Shown: positions 49,289 to 59,803 of the stretch, in pieces
How positions within the stretch are numbered: the stretch's first letter is position 1
Layout: each line of letters begins with the position of its first letter
NCBI GenBank assembly: GCA_030019395.1
Contig: JASEES010000001.1
Span: 62,001 to 126,000 of the forward strand
Source: Methanolinea sp.
GTDB taxonomy: Archaea > Halobacteriota > Methanomicrobia > Methanomicrobiales > Methanospirillaceae
Direction of reading: 5' to 3'
DNA: 64,000 bases
Notes under the pieces: model-generated
What the model was told of the DNA's origin: nothing
The model's database searches: none
What the model saw: the letters and a program-made list of their open reading frames with translations, nothing else
Made by a program: the position numbers and the translations under genes

Positions 49289-49765
49289 ATGGAGATAGTG
49301 AAGATACCCCGCATGGAGAAGAAGGAATACGATACCCTCATCGAAAAGGGTTATATCTGCCGCATCGCGTTCCAGGGTGAAAAATACCCCTACATAGCCC
49401 CTTTCCTCTACGTATTCGATGGCAGATTCCTCTACTTCCTTTCCACCAAATACGGAAAGAAACTGGAATATTTCAGGAAAAGTCCCTACGTTGCAGTCGA
49501 GGTGGAAAAGTATACGAAAGACCTTTCGAGCTACACATTCGTGAGCATGCAGGGATACCTGGAAGAGGTCACGGATTCGATCGACAAGAAGGTCATCCGC
49601 AAGCAGTTCGTGGATCTCATCAAGGAACGCCGCCTTTCCAATAATATCCTTGCTGCCCTCGGGCACTCTCCCCAGGACCCGCCTGAAGCAATAGCAAAGG
49701 AGGAGCGTTCCCTTGTCTGGAAACTGACAGGTGTCAAGGACATGGTCGCGCTGAAGAACCTCTGA
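49289..49765 (+). CDS. Pyridoxamine 5'-phosphate oxidase-like FMN-binding protein
   Basis: ILRM-type start (VKIPRMEKKEYDTLIEKGYICRIAFQGEKYPYIAPFLYVFDGRFLYFLST). Confidence 0.85.
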   Translation: MEIVKIPRMEKKEYDTLIEKGYICRIAFQGEKYPYIAPFLYVFDGRFLYFLSTKYGKKLEYFRKSPYVAVEVEKYTKDLSSYTFVSMQGYLEEVTDSIDKKVIRKQFVDLIKERRLSNNILAALGHSPQDPPEAIAKEERSLVWKLTGVKDMVALKNL

Positions 49766-49791
49766 AAAACATTCCCCCATCTTTTTTTTCT

Positions 49792-51939
49792 TCACTGCTT
49801 TCCGGGCAGATAACCTTTCAGGAGAGATTCGAGGCTGCCTGCATCTGTTATCGGATTCTGGCACGACTGTCCGAGGCAGGCATGTGCCCGCGGACCCCTG
49901 TTTTCCCCTGCAAGTAAGGCACACCAGGGCAGCAACCGGCAGATTTCCCCGGCATCCGGCTTTCTGCCGAGTGCCACGGGGAGAATGAACGGCGTGTAAT
50001 TCCTGTCAAGAATCCCGAGCATCCGGACGTAGAGAGGGTCAGTTTCATCTCCCGTAACAACGACTGTCCCGGCCCGGCCCTCTGTGACCAGATGCCCCGC
50101 AAAAAACATCGTGCAGGAGGAGGGATACTGCCTGACCAGAGGAGGGTAGTACCCGGCTACCTGCCCGGCCCGCTCCATGTAAGAAGTTTCTCCGGTCAGG
50201 ATGTGAAGACGGACAAGGTTAGAGAAGGAGAGCGAATTCGAGGAGGGTATGGAACCGTCGAGGAACTCTTTCTGGCGCACAGGAACGTCTTTCTGGTCAT
50301 CACGCGTCCAGTAGTATCCCCCTTTATCCTTATCCCAGAAGTTTTGGAAATGGTAATCCTCAAGCTCGATTGCGGCCGAAAGAAAGGTTGGTTCACGGGT
50401 GGCCAGGAAGAGATCGAGGAGACCCATGATGACCGATGCATAGTCTGCCGACATTCCCTGGATTGCGGCATCTCCCGCCATCCACCTGTGGTAAATGCCT
50501 CCGTCCGGCGAGCGCATCTGCCCGAGAACGAATCCTGCCGCGCGCCGGGCAGCGGCGAGGAACGCCGGATCTCCAATGGCCCGGGAGGCAACGGAGAGGG
50601 CCGATATCGCAAGTCCGTTCCAGTCGGCCAGGACCAGGGTATCGCGGGGAGGATGCGGCCTTGTATTTCTCGCGGAGAGTAATTTTTCTTTCATGGTTTC
50701 GAGGACTCTCTCCACGTCGCCGGGAGCCATACCAAGAAGCCGGGCAGCGTCTGCAGGCTGCCGTGCTCGTGAAAGTACTCCTGCTTCACGGGCACTCGTG
50801 CTGCCGGCAGACCCGGGCGGGTCTATGCAATTCAGCGAAAAGACAGAAGATGCGATCCTGTTCTCTTCAGGGGACAGGACAGATTCGATCTCATCCCGGG
50901 TCCACGTGTAGAACAATCCTTCCCCGCCCCCGCTGTCTGCATCTTCACCGGCATAAAAGCCGCCGTCAGGGGCCTGCAGGTCCCTGCAGATATACTCCAT
51001 GCACCCGCGTGCAACATTCCCGAGTACGGCGTTTCCGGTAAGGGTATACGCTTCGGAGTACGCAAGAGCTGCGAGTGCCTGGTCATAGAGCATCTTCTCG
51101 AAATGGGGCACGAGCCAGCGTTCGTCTGTCGCATACCGGTGAAAACCCCCGCCCAGCTGATCATATACCCCGCCGCGGGCCATGGAAAGAAGTGTGTGGC
51201 AGGAGAGATCGATGGGGGCGGTCGTGCGATGGATAATCCCGTAGCGGAGGAGGAATAGGTGAAGATGGAACAGCGGGAACCGGGGAGGAGGACCGAATCC
51301 CCCGTTTTTGCTGTCATGGATTGAGACAAGGTGGTCATAGACCATGCCTGCTGTGCCGGCAGGGAGCGGTCCCGAGTATGCATGATCCCTTGCCCGCACG
51401 ATATTTTCCGAAATGTCGCGGGCGAGGGAAAGTGCATCATCGCGGTGTTCTTTCCAGTATGCAGCGATCGCGGCAAGTACCTCGAGGATACCGTAATTTC
51501 CCCCTGTCCGGGTCCTCGGGATATAACTGGTGGCAAAGAAGGGGACTCCTCCTGGCGTGAGAAAGATGGAGAGCGGCCAGCCCCCTCTTCCCGTGAATGC
51601 GATACATGCGTCCATGTAGTACTGGTCGAGGTCAGGCCTCTCCTCGCGGTCGAGCTTGATACAGACGAAGTTTTCGTTCAGGAATCTTCCAACCTCGGGA
51701 TCCGAGAAAGATTCCTCCCGCATCACGTGGCACCAGTGACACGTGGCGTACCCGATAGAGAGAAAAATGGGTTTATCCTCTTCCCTTGCGCGGACAAATG
51801 CCTCGTCACCCCAGGGATACCAGTCAACCGGATCGAAGGCATGCTGCCTGAGGTAGGGAGAGACCTCCTTTATGAGCCTGTTTTGTCCCGGGTCACCCGG
51901 CCCGGCTTTTCGTCCCTCTTCTGCCATGTATTCCGTCAC
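49792..51939 (-). CDS. Thioredoxin domain-containing protein (DUF255/YyaL/spermatogenesis-associated 20 family)
   Basis: [90 protein letters not shown]. Confidence 0.95.
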   Translation of the reverse strand: MTEYMAEEGRKAGPGDPGQNRLIKEVSPYLRQHAFDPVDWYPWGDEAFVRAREEDKPIFLSIGYATCHWCHVMREESFSDPEVGRFLNENFVCIKLDREERPDLDQYYMDACIAFTGRGGWPLSIFLTPGGVPFFATSYIPRTRTGGNYGILEVLAAIAAYWKEHRDDALSLARDISENIVRARDHAYSGPLPAGTAGMVYDHLVSIHDSKNGGFGPPPRFPLFHLHLFLLRYGIIHRTTAPIDLSCHTLLSMARGGVYDQLGGGFHRYATDERWLVPHFEKMLYDQALAALAYSEAYTLTGNAVLGNVARGCMEYICRDLQAPDGGFYAGEDADSGGGEGLFYTWTRDEIESVLSPEENRIASSVFSLNCIDPPGSAGSTSAREAGVLSRARQPADAARLLGMAPGDVERVLETMKEKLLSARNTRPHPPRDTLVLADWNGLAISALSVASRAIGDPAFLAAARRAAGFVLGQMRSPDGGIYHRWMAGDAAIQGMSADYASVIMGLLDLFLATREPTFLSAAIELEDYHFQNFWDKDKGGYYWTRDDQKDVPVRQKEFLDGSIPSSNSLSFSNLVRLHILTGETSYMERAGQVAGYYPPLVRQYPSSCTMFFAGHLVTEGRAGTVVVTGDETDPLYVRMLGILDRNYTPFILPVALGRKPDAGEICRLLPWCALLAGENRGPRAHACLGQSCQNPITDAGSLESLLKGYLPGKQ

Positions 51940-52061
51940 ACCTGCACAGGGTGAGATGGGAGGGCCAGTGTGTTAAAAGGGATGGTGGAGGACACCCATC
52001 CTGTTCCCGGGGTACAGGGATCGTTACACATAACATTCCGGCCCGTGGAGAGATATGGGTA

Positions 52062-54728
52062 ATGAGCAGGGATGATCAGACTCCCGGTCAGGCATCCGGC
52101 ACACGGCTGACACCGGCGATGGCCCAGTACCAGGAACTGAAGGCGCGGTACCCTGATACGATCCTCCTCTTCCATATCGGTGACTTTTACGAGACTTTTG
52201 GCGACGATGCCCGGACACTGTCCCGCGAGCTCGATATCGTTCTTACGTCCCGGTCGCGGGATAAGGAAAAAAACCCGGTTCCCCTTGCGGGAGTCCCCTG
52301 CCATGCAGTCGAGGGATACATCGCGCGGCTCATCGCAAAGGGCTACCGGGTTGCGGTTGCTGACCAGGTCGAGGATCCCCGCGAAGCGAAGGGCATCGTG
52401 AGGAGAGAGGTGGTTCGCGTCATCACACCGGGGATGGTGATGGACGAGACACTCCTCGAATCCCCTGCAGCCAATTATCTCGCGGCCATCGCGCCGAAGG
52501 AAAAGAAGAGGCCCGGCGGAATGGCATTCCTCGATATCACCACGGGCGAGTTCTTCTGCATGTCCCTCCCGGTTGAAAACGAGATTGCTGCTGTCTCTGA
52601 CGAAATTGCCCGGTACGCTCCGCGGGAGTGCATCGTCCCGGAGAACCTCCAGCCCGAACTCCTCGAACATCTCTCCGGCAAACCACTGACCGTTTCTCGA
52701 GTACCGGCTTCATGGTACGACCCTGAAAGCGCACGGGTATTCCTCTGCAACCACCTGGGAGTCTCGAGCCTCGAGGGTTTTGGTCTTGCAGGGATGGACG
52801 GTGCGGTCGTTGCAGCCGCTGCTGCCCTCATGTATGCCAGGGAGACGCAGAAGCAGGATCTCCGCCAGGTGACAACACTTACCGTCCGGCATGTCCGGGA
52901 TTTCTGTCTCCTCGATGCCGTCACGCAGAGGAACCTCGAGATTCTCCGCGGGATCAGGGGCACGGGAAAGGAAGGGACACTCATATCCGTGCTCGACAGG
53001 ACGGCCACACCGATGGGCAGCCGGCTGATGAGAGAGTGGCTGTGTGCACCCCTGCTCTCCTGCGAGGCAATCAATGCACGACTGGATGCCGTGGAGTTCA
53101 TGGTGAGGAAGGCAGCAGTAAGAATGGAGCTTGCGCAGGTTCTCAAACGCTGCGGGGACCTCGGGAGAATCTCCGGCAGGATCGCCTTTGGAAACGTCTG
53201 CCCCCGGGACCTCAAAAGTGCTGCGGACGCACTCGAAGTTGTCCCCCGCATCATGGGAATCCTCGGTACCGGGACAGGTGAAGGGGCCCCTGAACTCATT
53301 GCCGGTGCCTGTGGGATGATTCCTGACCTTGGCTGGGTAAAAGATTTGATCGGGCGGGCAATCGTCGATGACCCGCCCGCGAGCGTGAGGAATGGAGGTG
53401 TCATCCGCCCTGGTTTCTGTCCCGAACTGGACTCGCTCCGCGATCTCTCATCATCGGGCAGGGACTGGATTGCAGATTTGCAACAGCGTGAAAGGGAGAA
53501 AACAGGGATCCGCTCCCTGAAAATCGGGTATAACTCGGTGTTTGGGTATTACATCGAGGTTACCAGGCCAAACCTCCACCTCGTGCCTCCCCATTACCAG
53601 AGGAAGCAGACGACATCTTCCGGGGAACGTTTCACGATCCCGGAACTTGCCGAGAAGGAGGCACTCATATCCTCTGCCGATGAACGGCGCCTGACTCTCG
53701 AACAGGAGGTCTACCAGGACCTTGTCAGGCAACTCCAGGCAGCGGTCCCCGGCCTCCAGTCCATGGCACGCGGCCTTGCCATTCTCGACGTGGTCTGTTC
53801 ACTCGCCAACGTTGCCGTTTCCAACAACTACTGCAGGCCGGTGGTCGACAACTCGACGCACCTCCTTATCCGGGGAGGGCGCCATCCCGTGGTGGAAGAA
53901 GGGATGCAGGGGAAGTTCGTGCCCAACGACCTCGAGATGTCAGGGGAGAGGGACCAGATCCTGATCATTACCGGCGCAAACATGGCAGGGAAGTCCACGT
54001 ACATGAGGGCGGCAGCCCTGATCGTGATCATGGCACAGGCAGGGAGTTTTGTCCCGGCGGAGTATGCCCGGGTGGGAATCGTGGACAGGGTCTTTTCCCG
54101 CGTCGGTGCATTCGATGACCTTGCGAGCGGGCAGAGCACGTTCATGGTGGAGATGCTTGAACTTGCCAACATCCTCAACAACGTCACCGGAAAGAGCCTC
54201 GTCATCCTCGACGAGATCGGGAGGGGGACGAGCACGCTCGACGGGCTCTGCATCGCCCGTGCCGTCCTCGAATATCTCCACGGGGGCAGATCTCACGGAC
54301 CCCGCACGCTCTTTGCGACCCATTTCCACGAGATCGTCTCGATGGAGGGCGAGCTGCCGCGGGTGAAGAACTTCCATTTTGCTGTCAGGGAGACGGGAAA
54401 AGAAGTTGTTTTCTTAAGGAAACTGATCCCGGGTGCAACGGACCGGAGTTATGGCATTCACGTTGCATCGCTTGCAGGAGTGCCACGCCAGGTCACCGAG
54501 AGAGCACGTGCGCTCCTTGAGGAGGAGACGCGGGGAGGAGGGTCCGGAAGGGAGGGTAAACCAAAAAGGTATACCCAGATGCTCCTTTTGGATATTGCGC
54601 CGGAAGTCCAGTCCCATCCGGTTCTCGAAACCCTGAAAAACCTCAACCTCGATGACATGACGCCCCTTTCAGCTCTCTCAACGCTTTATGAGCTCCAGAA
54701 GAAGGCCCGCGGGCCGGGTGGGAGGTAG
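52062..54728 (+). CDS. mutS: DNA mismatch repair protein MutS (MutS1 type)
   Basis: LTPAMAQYQELKARYPDTILLFHIGDFYETFGDDA; ITGANMAGKSTYMRAAALIVIMAQAGSFVPA; ILDEIGRGTSTLDGLCIARAV. Confidence 0.98.
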   Translation: MSRDDQTPGQASGTRLTPAMAQYQELKARYPDTILLFHIGDFYETFGDDARTLSRELDIVLTSRSRDKEKNPVPLAGVPCHAVEGYIARLIAKGYRVAVADQVEDPREAKGIVRREVVRVITPGMVMDETLLESPAANYLAAIAPKEKKRPGGMAFLDITTGEFFCMSLPVENEIAAVSDEIARYAPRECIVPENLQPELLEHLSGKPLTVSRVPASWYDPESARVFLCNHLGVSSLEGFGLAGMDGAVVAAAAALMYARETQKQDLRQVTTLTVRHVRDFCLLDAVTQRNLEILRGIRGTGKEGTLISVLDRTATPMGSRLMREWLCAPLLSCEAINARLDAVEFMVRKAAVRMELAQVLKRCGDLGRISGRIAFGNVCPRDLKSAADALEVVPRIMGILGTGTGEGAPELIAGACGMIPDLGWVKDLIGRAIVDDPPASVRNGGVIRPGFCPELDSLRDLSSSGRDWIADLQQREREKTGIRSLKIGYNSVFGYYIEVTRPNLHLVPPHYQRKQTTSSGERFTIPELAEKEALISSADERRLTLEQEVYQDLVRQLQAAVPGLQSMARGLAILDVVCSLANVAVSNNYCRPVVDNSTHLLIRGGRHPVVEEGMQGKFVPNDLEMSGERDQILIITGANMAGKSTYMRAAALIVIMAQAGSFVPAEYARVGIVDRVFSRVGAFDDLASGQSTFMVEMLELANILNNVTGKSLVILDEIGRGTSTLDGLCIARAVLEYLHGGRSHGPRTLFATHFHEIVSMEGELPRVKNFHFAVRETGKEVVFLRKLIPGATDRSYGIHVASLAGVPRQVTERARALLEEETRGGGSGREGKPKRYTQMLLLDIAPEVQSHPVLETLKNLNLDDMTPLSALSTLYELQKKARGPGGR

Positions 54729-54733
54729 GAGAT

Positions 54734-56536
54734 ATGGAGGAGCAGGGAACAGGCGGAAAGATCCGGCTTCTCGACAAAGAGACGATATCCCGGATATCTG
54801 CCGGGGAGGTCATTGAACGACCGGCGTCTGTCGTCAAGGAGCTCGTGGAAAACGCGATCGATGCCGGTGCCCGGAGGATCGAAGTCGAAATCACCTCAAA
54901 GGGGGGCAAGATTGCCGGGATCAGGGTGACCGATGACGGGTGCGGGATGACACCGCGCGATGCGGAGCTCGCCTGCGTCCGCCATGCAACAAGCAAGATC
55001 GCATCTCTTGACGATCTCATGGAGGTCAGTTCGCTGGGGTTCAGGGGAGAGGCACTCGCGAGCATTGCTGCCGTCTCCCGCCTTACACTGATATCGAGGG
55101 CAGGAAAGGAGGCCCTTGCCGGAATCCGGATACTGTACGAGGGAGGAGCACCCGTTCTGCGGGAGGAATGCGGATGCCCGCCGGGGACGACCGTGGAAGT
55201 CCGGGATTTGTTCTTCAACACACCGGTCCGCAAAAAGTTCATGCGGTCCCTCGCTGCAGAGATGGCCTACATCACCGGTACGATGGAACGCATCATCCTC
55301 TCTCATCCCGGTATCTTTTTCAGGGTTCTCCATAACAAAAGAACGCTTATCTCGTCGCCAGGGGGCACTGTCAGGGACGCTGTACTCCACCTCTTCGGGA
55401 CTGACTGCGAAAAGTCACTTATTCCGGTTCACTTTTCCGGCCGCTCCGTCCGCGTGGAAGGTGTGGTTTCGCGACCAGCCTTTTTTCGGCAGAATCCCTA
55501 CCAGATCTTTGTATCTGTCAATGGCCGCCCTGTCCAGTCCCGTCCGCTCGCCCTTGCGGTGCGGGAAGGATATGGCACCCTCCTGCCGGCGGACCGGTTT
55601 CCCATGGCAGTCCTCGACATAATGCTTGACCCGGAGCTCGTGGATGTCAACGTCCATCCGACGAAGAGGGAGGTACGCATTGCCCGGGAGCAGGATGTCA
55701 GGAGGGAGATTTCCCTTGCAGTGAAGGCTGCCCTCGAATCCGAGGTCCTCATCCCTGAAGTGGAGGATGCGTCACGGATAGCCCGGCAGAGTACGCTCAT
55801 TGCGCCTTCTCACGGGACTGCCTATGATTCTGTGTCCTTGTCGCCGGGGACTGTCTCTGAACCGGGAGTTCCTGCCTTCGCGGGGCAGGTAAGGATGGAA
55901 AAACAGTCCGAGCTGGGAGTAGAGGAAGATACGGAGGAGCGGAGCCGGGAAGGGTTCCTGCCTGAAATGGATGTTCTCGGCCAGCTGGACGACACCTATA
56001 TCCTTGCCTCCTTCCGGGGTGGGGAAGACCTGATCCTCGTTGACCAGCATGCAGCTCACGAGCGGATACTCTTTGACCAGCTCACTGCGGGGGACGCGAT
56101 ACAGTCCCAGTCCCAGGAACTCCTCGTCCCGGTTATCCTCGATCTCTCTCCCCGTGAACAATCGATCCTGCCGGACATCGTCCCTGTCCTGTGCGAGGCC
56201 GGGTTCACGATCGAAGAGTTCGGGGGAGGATCCTATGCTGTCCGTGCCATACCTGTTGTCCTCGGCAGACAGGTGGACCCCGGTGCCGTCAGGGAGCTCC
56301 TCTCGGCTATCCTCGCCGGAAACGAGAAGCATGGACCTTCCCGGGCAGATGCCATCCGGAAGGTCGTTGCATGCCGGGGTGCGATCAAGGCCGGAACACC
56401 CCTCTCGCGGGAACAGTGCAGAACCCTCCTCAACGAGCTGCGCCAGACCTCCCACCCGTTCAGCTGTCCCCACGGCAGACCCACGATGGTGATTTTCCGG
56501 AAAAGAGATCTCGACGGGCTGTTCCTGAGGAGTTGA
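54734..56536 (+). CDS. mutL: DNA mismatch repair protein MutL
   Basis: IRLLDKETISRISAGEVIERPASVVKELVENAIDAGARRIEVEI; HATSKIASLDDLMEVSSLGFRGEALASIAAVSRLTLISR. Confidence 0.98.
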   Translation: MEEQGTGGKIRLLDKETISRISAGEVIERPASVVKELVENAIDAGARRIEVEITSKGGKIAGIRVTDDGCGMTPRDAELACVRHATSKIASLDDLMEVSSLGFRGEALASIAAVSRLTLISRAGKEALAGIRILYEGGAPVLREECGCPPGTTVEVRDLFFNTPVRKKFMRSLAAEMAYITGTMERIILSHPGIFFRVLHNKRTLISSPGGTVRDAVLHLFGTDCEKSLIPVHFSGRSVRVEGVVSRPAFFRQNPYQIFVSVNGRPVQSRPLALAVREGYGTLLPADRFPMAVLDIMLDPELVDVNVHPTKREVRIAREQDVRREISLAVKAALESEVLIPEVEDASRIARQSTLIAPSHGTAYDSVSLSPGTVSEPGVPAFAGQVRMEKQSELGVEEDTEERSREGFLPEMDVLGQLDDTYILASFRGGEDLILVDQHAAHERILFDQLTAGDAIQSQSQELLVPVILDLSPREQSILPDIVPVLCEAGFTIEEFGGGSYAVRAIPVVLGRQVDPGAVRELLSAILAGNEKHGPSRADAIRKVVACRGAIKAGTPLSREQCRTLLNELRQTSHPFSCPHGRPTMVIFRKRDLDGLFLRS

Positions 56537-56625
56537 GTTACGAGGGAGAAAGGATATAGGTGAGGGGGACCGACAATAGTGTGAACATGGTCCGTAGTGA
56601 GCCGCCACGCCACACGGAGGAAATC

Positions 56626-56970
56626 ATGCCAGACCTACACCATACACCTTCAATTGCAGCAGTCTGCGTGATACTGTGCGGACTCGTCCTTGCATCACCC
56701 GTTGCCGCAGAGTTCCTTGGTGGATCTCTGATATCCAGCAGTACCAGTATATCCGGCAATGTCGTGATCAACGAAACAGTGTCCGTGAAAAAGATCACGT
56801 ATACAGATGGGTTCCCGAAGATCCAGGAATGGACATTCCAGGAGTCGGTTGTGAACCCGGGTGCCCGGACCTGGACAACGGAAATGACATTTGTGCCAAA
56901 GGACACGGGTACGAAATTTTCATTTTCCCGGACCGGGAACCTGTTTTCCCCGTTTTCATTCAGGATCTGA
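56626..56970 (+). CDS. Small secreted protein of unknown function
   Basis: Signal-like SIAAVCVILCGLVLASPVAAEF followed by a short beta-rich domain. Confidence 0.6.
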   Translation: MPDLHHTPSIAAVCVILCGLVLASPVAAEFLGGSLISSSTSISGNVVINETVSVKKITYTDGFPKIQEWTFQESVVNPGARTWTTEMTFVPKDTGTKFSFSRTGNLFSPFSFRI

Positions 56971-57014
56971 AGCGGAAGGGGGAAGTGCCTTTTTTGGCAC
57001 TTTCCTTCCCGCTT
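56970..57014 (+). terminator. Long hairpin directly after the small secreted protein gene
   Basis: AAGCGGAAGGGGGAAGTGCC-TTTTTT-GGCACTTTCCTTCCCGCTT; near-perfect arms of about 18-19 nt. Confidence 0.6.
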
Positions 57015-57112
57015 CCCGGGGCATGAAGAACCAACCACTCTCTTCTTTTCGCAGTGGACAGGGGTATCCCGTGGGGATTGCAATCTCAACCTTGATATAG
57101 ATCAGCGTGGTT

Positions 57113-59803
57113 ATGATCGTTTCGGGGGCTTTGCAGATGATTTCTGTCCTATACGTGGATGACGAGGAACCCCTCCTGCACCTTGGAAAGACTTTTCTTG
57201 AGAGGTATTCTCCTGACATCCGCGTTGACACTGCACCATCTGCACAAAAGGCATTGGAAATGCTTCTTTCCGGTAAATACGATGCAATTGTGTCTGATTA
57301 CCAGATGCCCGGAATGGACGGGATTGCCCTTCTCCGGGAAATCCGATCAGGGGGAAGTAACATTCCGTTCATCGTCTTTACGGGTAAAGGACGCGAGGAG
57401 ATTGTCATCCAGGCAATCAATTATGGTGCTGACTATTACCTCCAGAAAGGCGGGGACCCAAAGTCACAGTTTGCCGAGCTTATCCACCAGATCCACCAGG
57501 CAGTGGCAAAAAGGAGGGCAGAGGAAGAACTGCGGGAGTCGAGGAAGAGGCTTGCTGACATCATCGATTTCCTGCCGGATGCCGTTTTTGCCATCGACCG
57601 GGAAGGGCGGGTCATTGCATGGAACCGTGCAATAGAGGAGATGACCGGTGTCAGTGCGGATGAGATGATAGGGAAAGGAGACAGGGAATACTCGATTCCC
57701 TTTTACGGTGACCGCCGTCCCATCCTGATCGACTACATCCTTTCGCAGGATGAGACGATACCCAACCATTATTCCCTCATCACCCGGGACAGGGATGTCC
57801 TCATTGCCGAGACAGATTTACCTCATCCACGGGGAGAGCGGAGGATCCTTTTCGGGAAGGCGAGTCCCCTCTATGATGAGAATGGGAAGATAGTGGGAGC
57901 TATCGAGTCAATACGCGATATCACGGATTACAAGTGGTCCGAGCGCAGGCTTACCGAGGCCCTCCGGCAGGTGTCGGGTGCGGAAGAAAGGATACGGGCA
58001 TCCCTTTCCGAATTAAAACAACGCGAGGAGTTGCTCAGGGAGAGTGAAAAGAAATACGAGACACTCTTTCACGAGGCAGCTGATAGCATCATCCTTATTG
58101 ACACGGAGGGAAGGATTCTTGATTTCAACAGGAAATTCATGGAAGAGAGCCAAAGGGACCCGGAAGAAGTCACAGGAAAGGACATATTCTCTACCGGTCT
58201 CATAGCTCCGGAGTACCATGCCCTCGTTGCCGGTTACCTGGAAGGCATCAGGGAAGGACGAACGATACCCATATTCGAGATCGAAGGCATCCAGAAGAGC
58301 GGAAAGAGGATTCCCTACGAGGTCCGTGTTTCACCTCTCGTTTTGGAGGGCAGGGTCACAGCAGTCCAGGCGATCCTCCGGAACCTGACCGAGAGAAAAG
58401 CAGCAGAGAACGCGCTTCGCAGGAGCGAAGCCCTTTACCGGAGCGTGGTCGACAACATCCAGGACGTCTTTTACCGGGCAGACATGGACGGGATTCTCAC
58501 GATGGCAAGCCCCAGTTTCGCAAGGCTGCTTGGTTACTCCTCCGTGGATGAGTGTATCGGGAAGGATCTTGCACGGGATTTCTATCTCGATCCCAAAGAG
58601 AGAGAAAAATTCCTTGCTGCCCTTGAAGACGCAGGAGAAGTCTTTGACTACGAGGTCACGCTGAAAAGGAAGGATGGGACCCCGGTCATCGTGTCAAGTA
58701 ACAGCCATTACTTCTACGACGAGCAGGGAAAGCGTGCAGGAGTCGAGGGAATATTCCGTGATATCACGGAAAATAAGCGTATTATAGCTGCTCTCCGCGA
58801 ATCTGAGACTTTTTACCGGGCGCTCTTCGAAAATACAGGAACAGCCACCGTTGTTATCGAGGAAGATACAACCATCAGCCGGGTTAATACCCAGTTCGAG
58901 AAACTGACAGGGTATCCGAGGGAAGAGGTCGAGGGGAAAAAGAGCTGGACCGAATTCGTGGTTGAAGAGGACCGCGGGTGGATGCTCGACCAGCACAGGA
59001 AGAGGAGGGTTGACCCTTCAGGGGCGCCCACTCATTACGAGTTCAGGGTGAAGAACCGGAACGGAGAGGTGAGGTTCGTGTTCCTTACCATTGTGATAAT
59101 TCCGGGAACGAAGAAGAGCATTGCATCAGTTCTGGATATCACGGATGTCAGGAATGCAGAGGCAGCTGTGCGGCGCCTCAACAAGAACCTCAACCTGCTT
59201 TATGGCGTAACAATCCATGACATTGCGAACAAGGTAACGGCGGTCCAGGGCTATCTCGAACTATTACAGGAAATGAACCGGGACACATCGATCGACGACC
59301 TGATAAGAAACGCCCTCTCCGCAATCGGGAATATTGCCCGTCACATCCAGTTTGCCAGGGTTTACCAGGATCTCGGGATAAAAGAACCGCTCTGGCAGAA
59401 CCTCGGCGCCGTTATTTCCCGGCATGCACCAGGGGACGTTCCGGTCAGTATCTCGTGCAGCGGGATAGCCGTCTATGCAGACCAGATGCTTGAGCACGTC
59501 TTTGCAAACCTCTTTGACAACTCTCTGCGCCATGGCGGGAATGTCACATCGATATCGGTTGAGTGTTCAAAAAGCGGAAACGACCTCGTTGTCCGGTTCC
59601 GGGACAACGGGAAGGGCATCGCGGAGGCTGACAAAGAGAAAATATTCGAGAAGGGATATGGGGACCATACCGGTTACGGGCTTTTCCTGACGAGGGAGAT
59701 CCTCGCGATTACAGGCATTTCCATCAGGGAGTGCGGAGTGCCGGGTGAAGGGGTTGTCTTTGAGATAATCGTTCCCGGTGGTGCATGGCGGTATAACCCG
59801 TGA
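57113..59803 (+). CDS. Hybrid receiver-PAS-histidine kinase
   Basis: N-terminal receiver (VLYVDDEEPLLHL...SDYQMPGMDGIALLREIR), several PAS domains, C-terminal HDIANKVTAVQGYLELL and HATPase (FANLFDNSLRHGG...FRDNGKGIAEADKEKIFEKGYG). Confidence 0.93.
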   Translation: MIVSGALQMISVLYVDDEEPLLHLGKTFLERYSPDIRVDTAPSAQKALEMLLSGKYDAIVSDYQMPGMDGIALLREIRSGGSNIPFIVFTGKGREEIVIQAINYGADYYLQKGGDPKSQFAELIHQIHQAVAKRRAEEELRESRKRLADIIDFLPDAVFAIDREGRVIAWNRAIEEMTGVSADEMIGKGDREYSIPFYGDRRPILIDYILSQDETIPNHYSLITRDRDVLIAETDLPHPRGERRILFGKASPLYDENGKIVGAIESIRDITDYKWSERRLTEALRQVSGAEERIRASLSELKQREELLRESEKKYETLFHEAADSIILIDTEGRILDFNRKFMEESQRDPEEVTGKDIFSTGLIAPEYHALVAGYLEGIREGRTIPIFEIEGIQKSGKRIPYEVRVSPLVLEGRVTAVQAILRNLTERKAAENALRRSEALYRSVVDNIQDVFYRADMDGILTMASPSFARLLGYSSVDECIGKDLARDFYLDPKEREKFLAALEDAGEVFDYEVTLKRKDGTPVIVSSNSHYFYDEQGKRAGVEGIFRDITENKRIIAALRESETFYRALFENTGTATVVIEEDTTISRVNTQFEKLTGYPREEVEGKKSWTEFVVEEDRGWMLDQHRKRRVDPSGAPTHYEFRVKNRNGEVRFVFLTIVIIPGTKKSIASVLDITDVRNAEAAVRRLNKNLNLLYGVTIHDIANKVTAVQGYLELLQEMNRDTSIDDLIRNALSAIGNIARHIQFARVYQDLGIKEPLWQNLGAVISRHAPGDVPVSISCSGIAVYADQMLEHVFANLFDNSLRHGGNVTSISVECSKSGNDLVVRFRDNGKGIAEADKEKIFEKGYGDHTGYGLFLTREILAITGISIRECGVPGEGVVFEIIVPGGAWRYNP

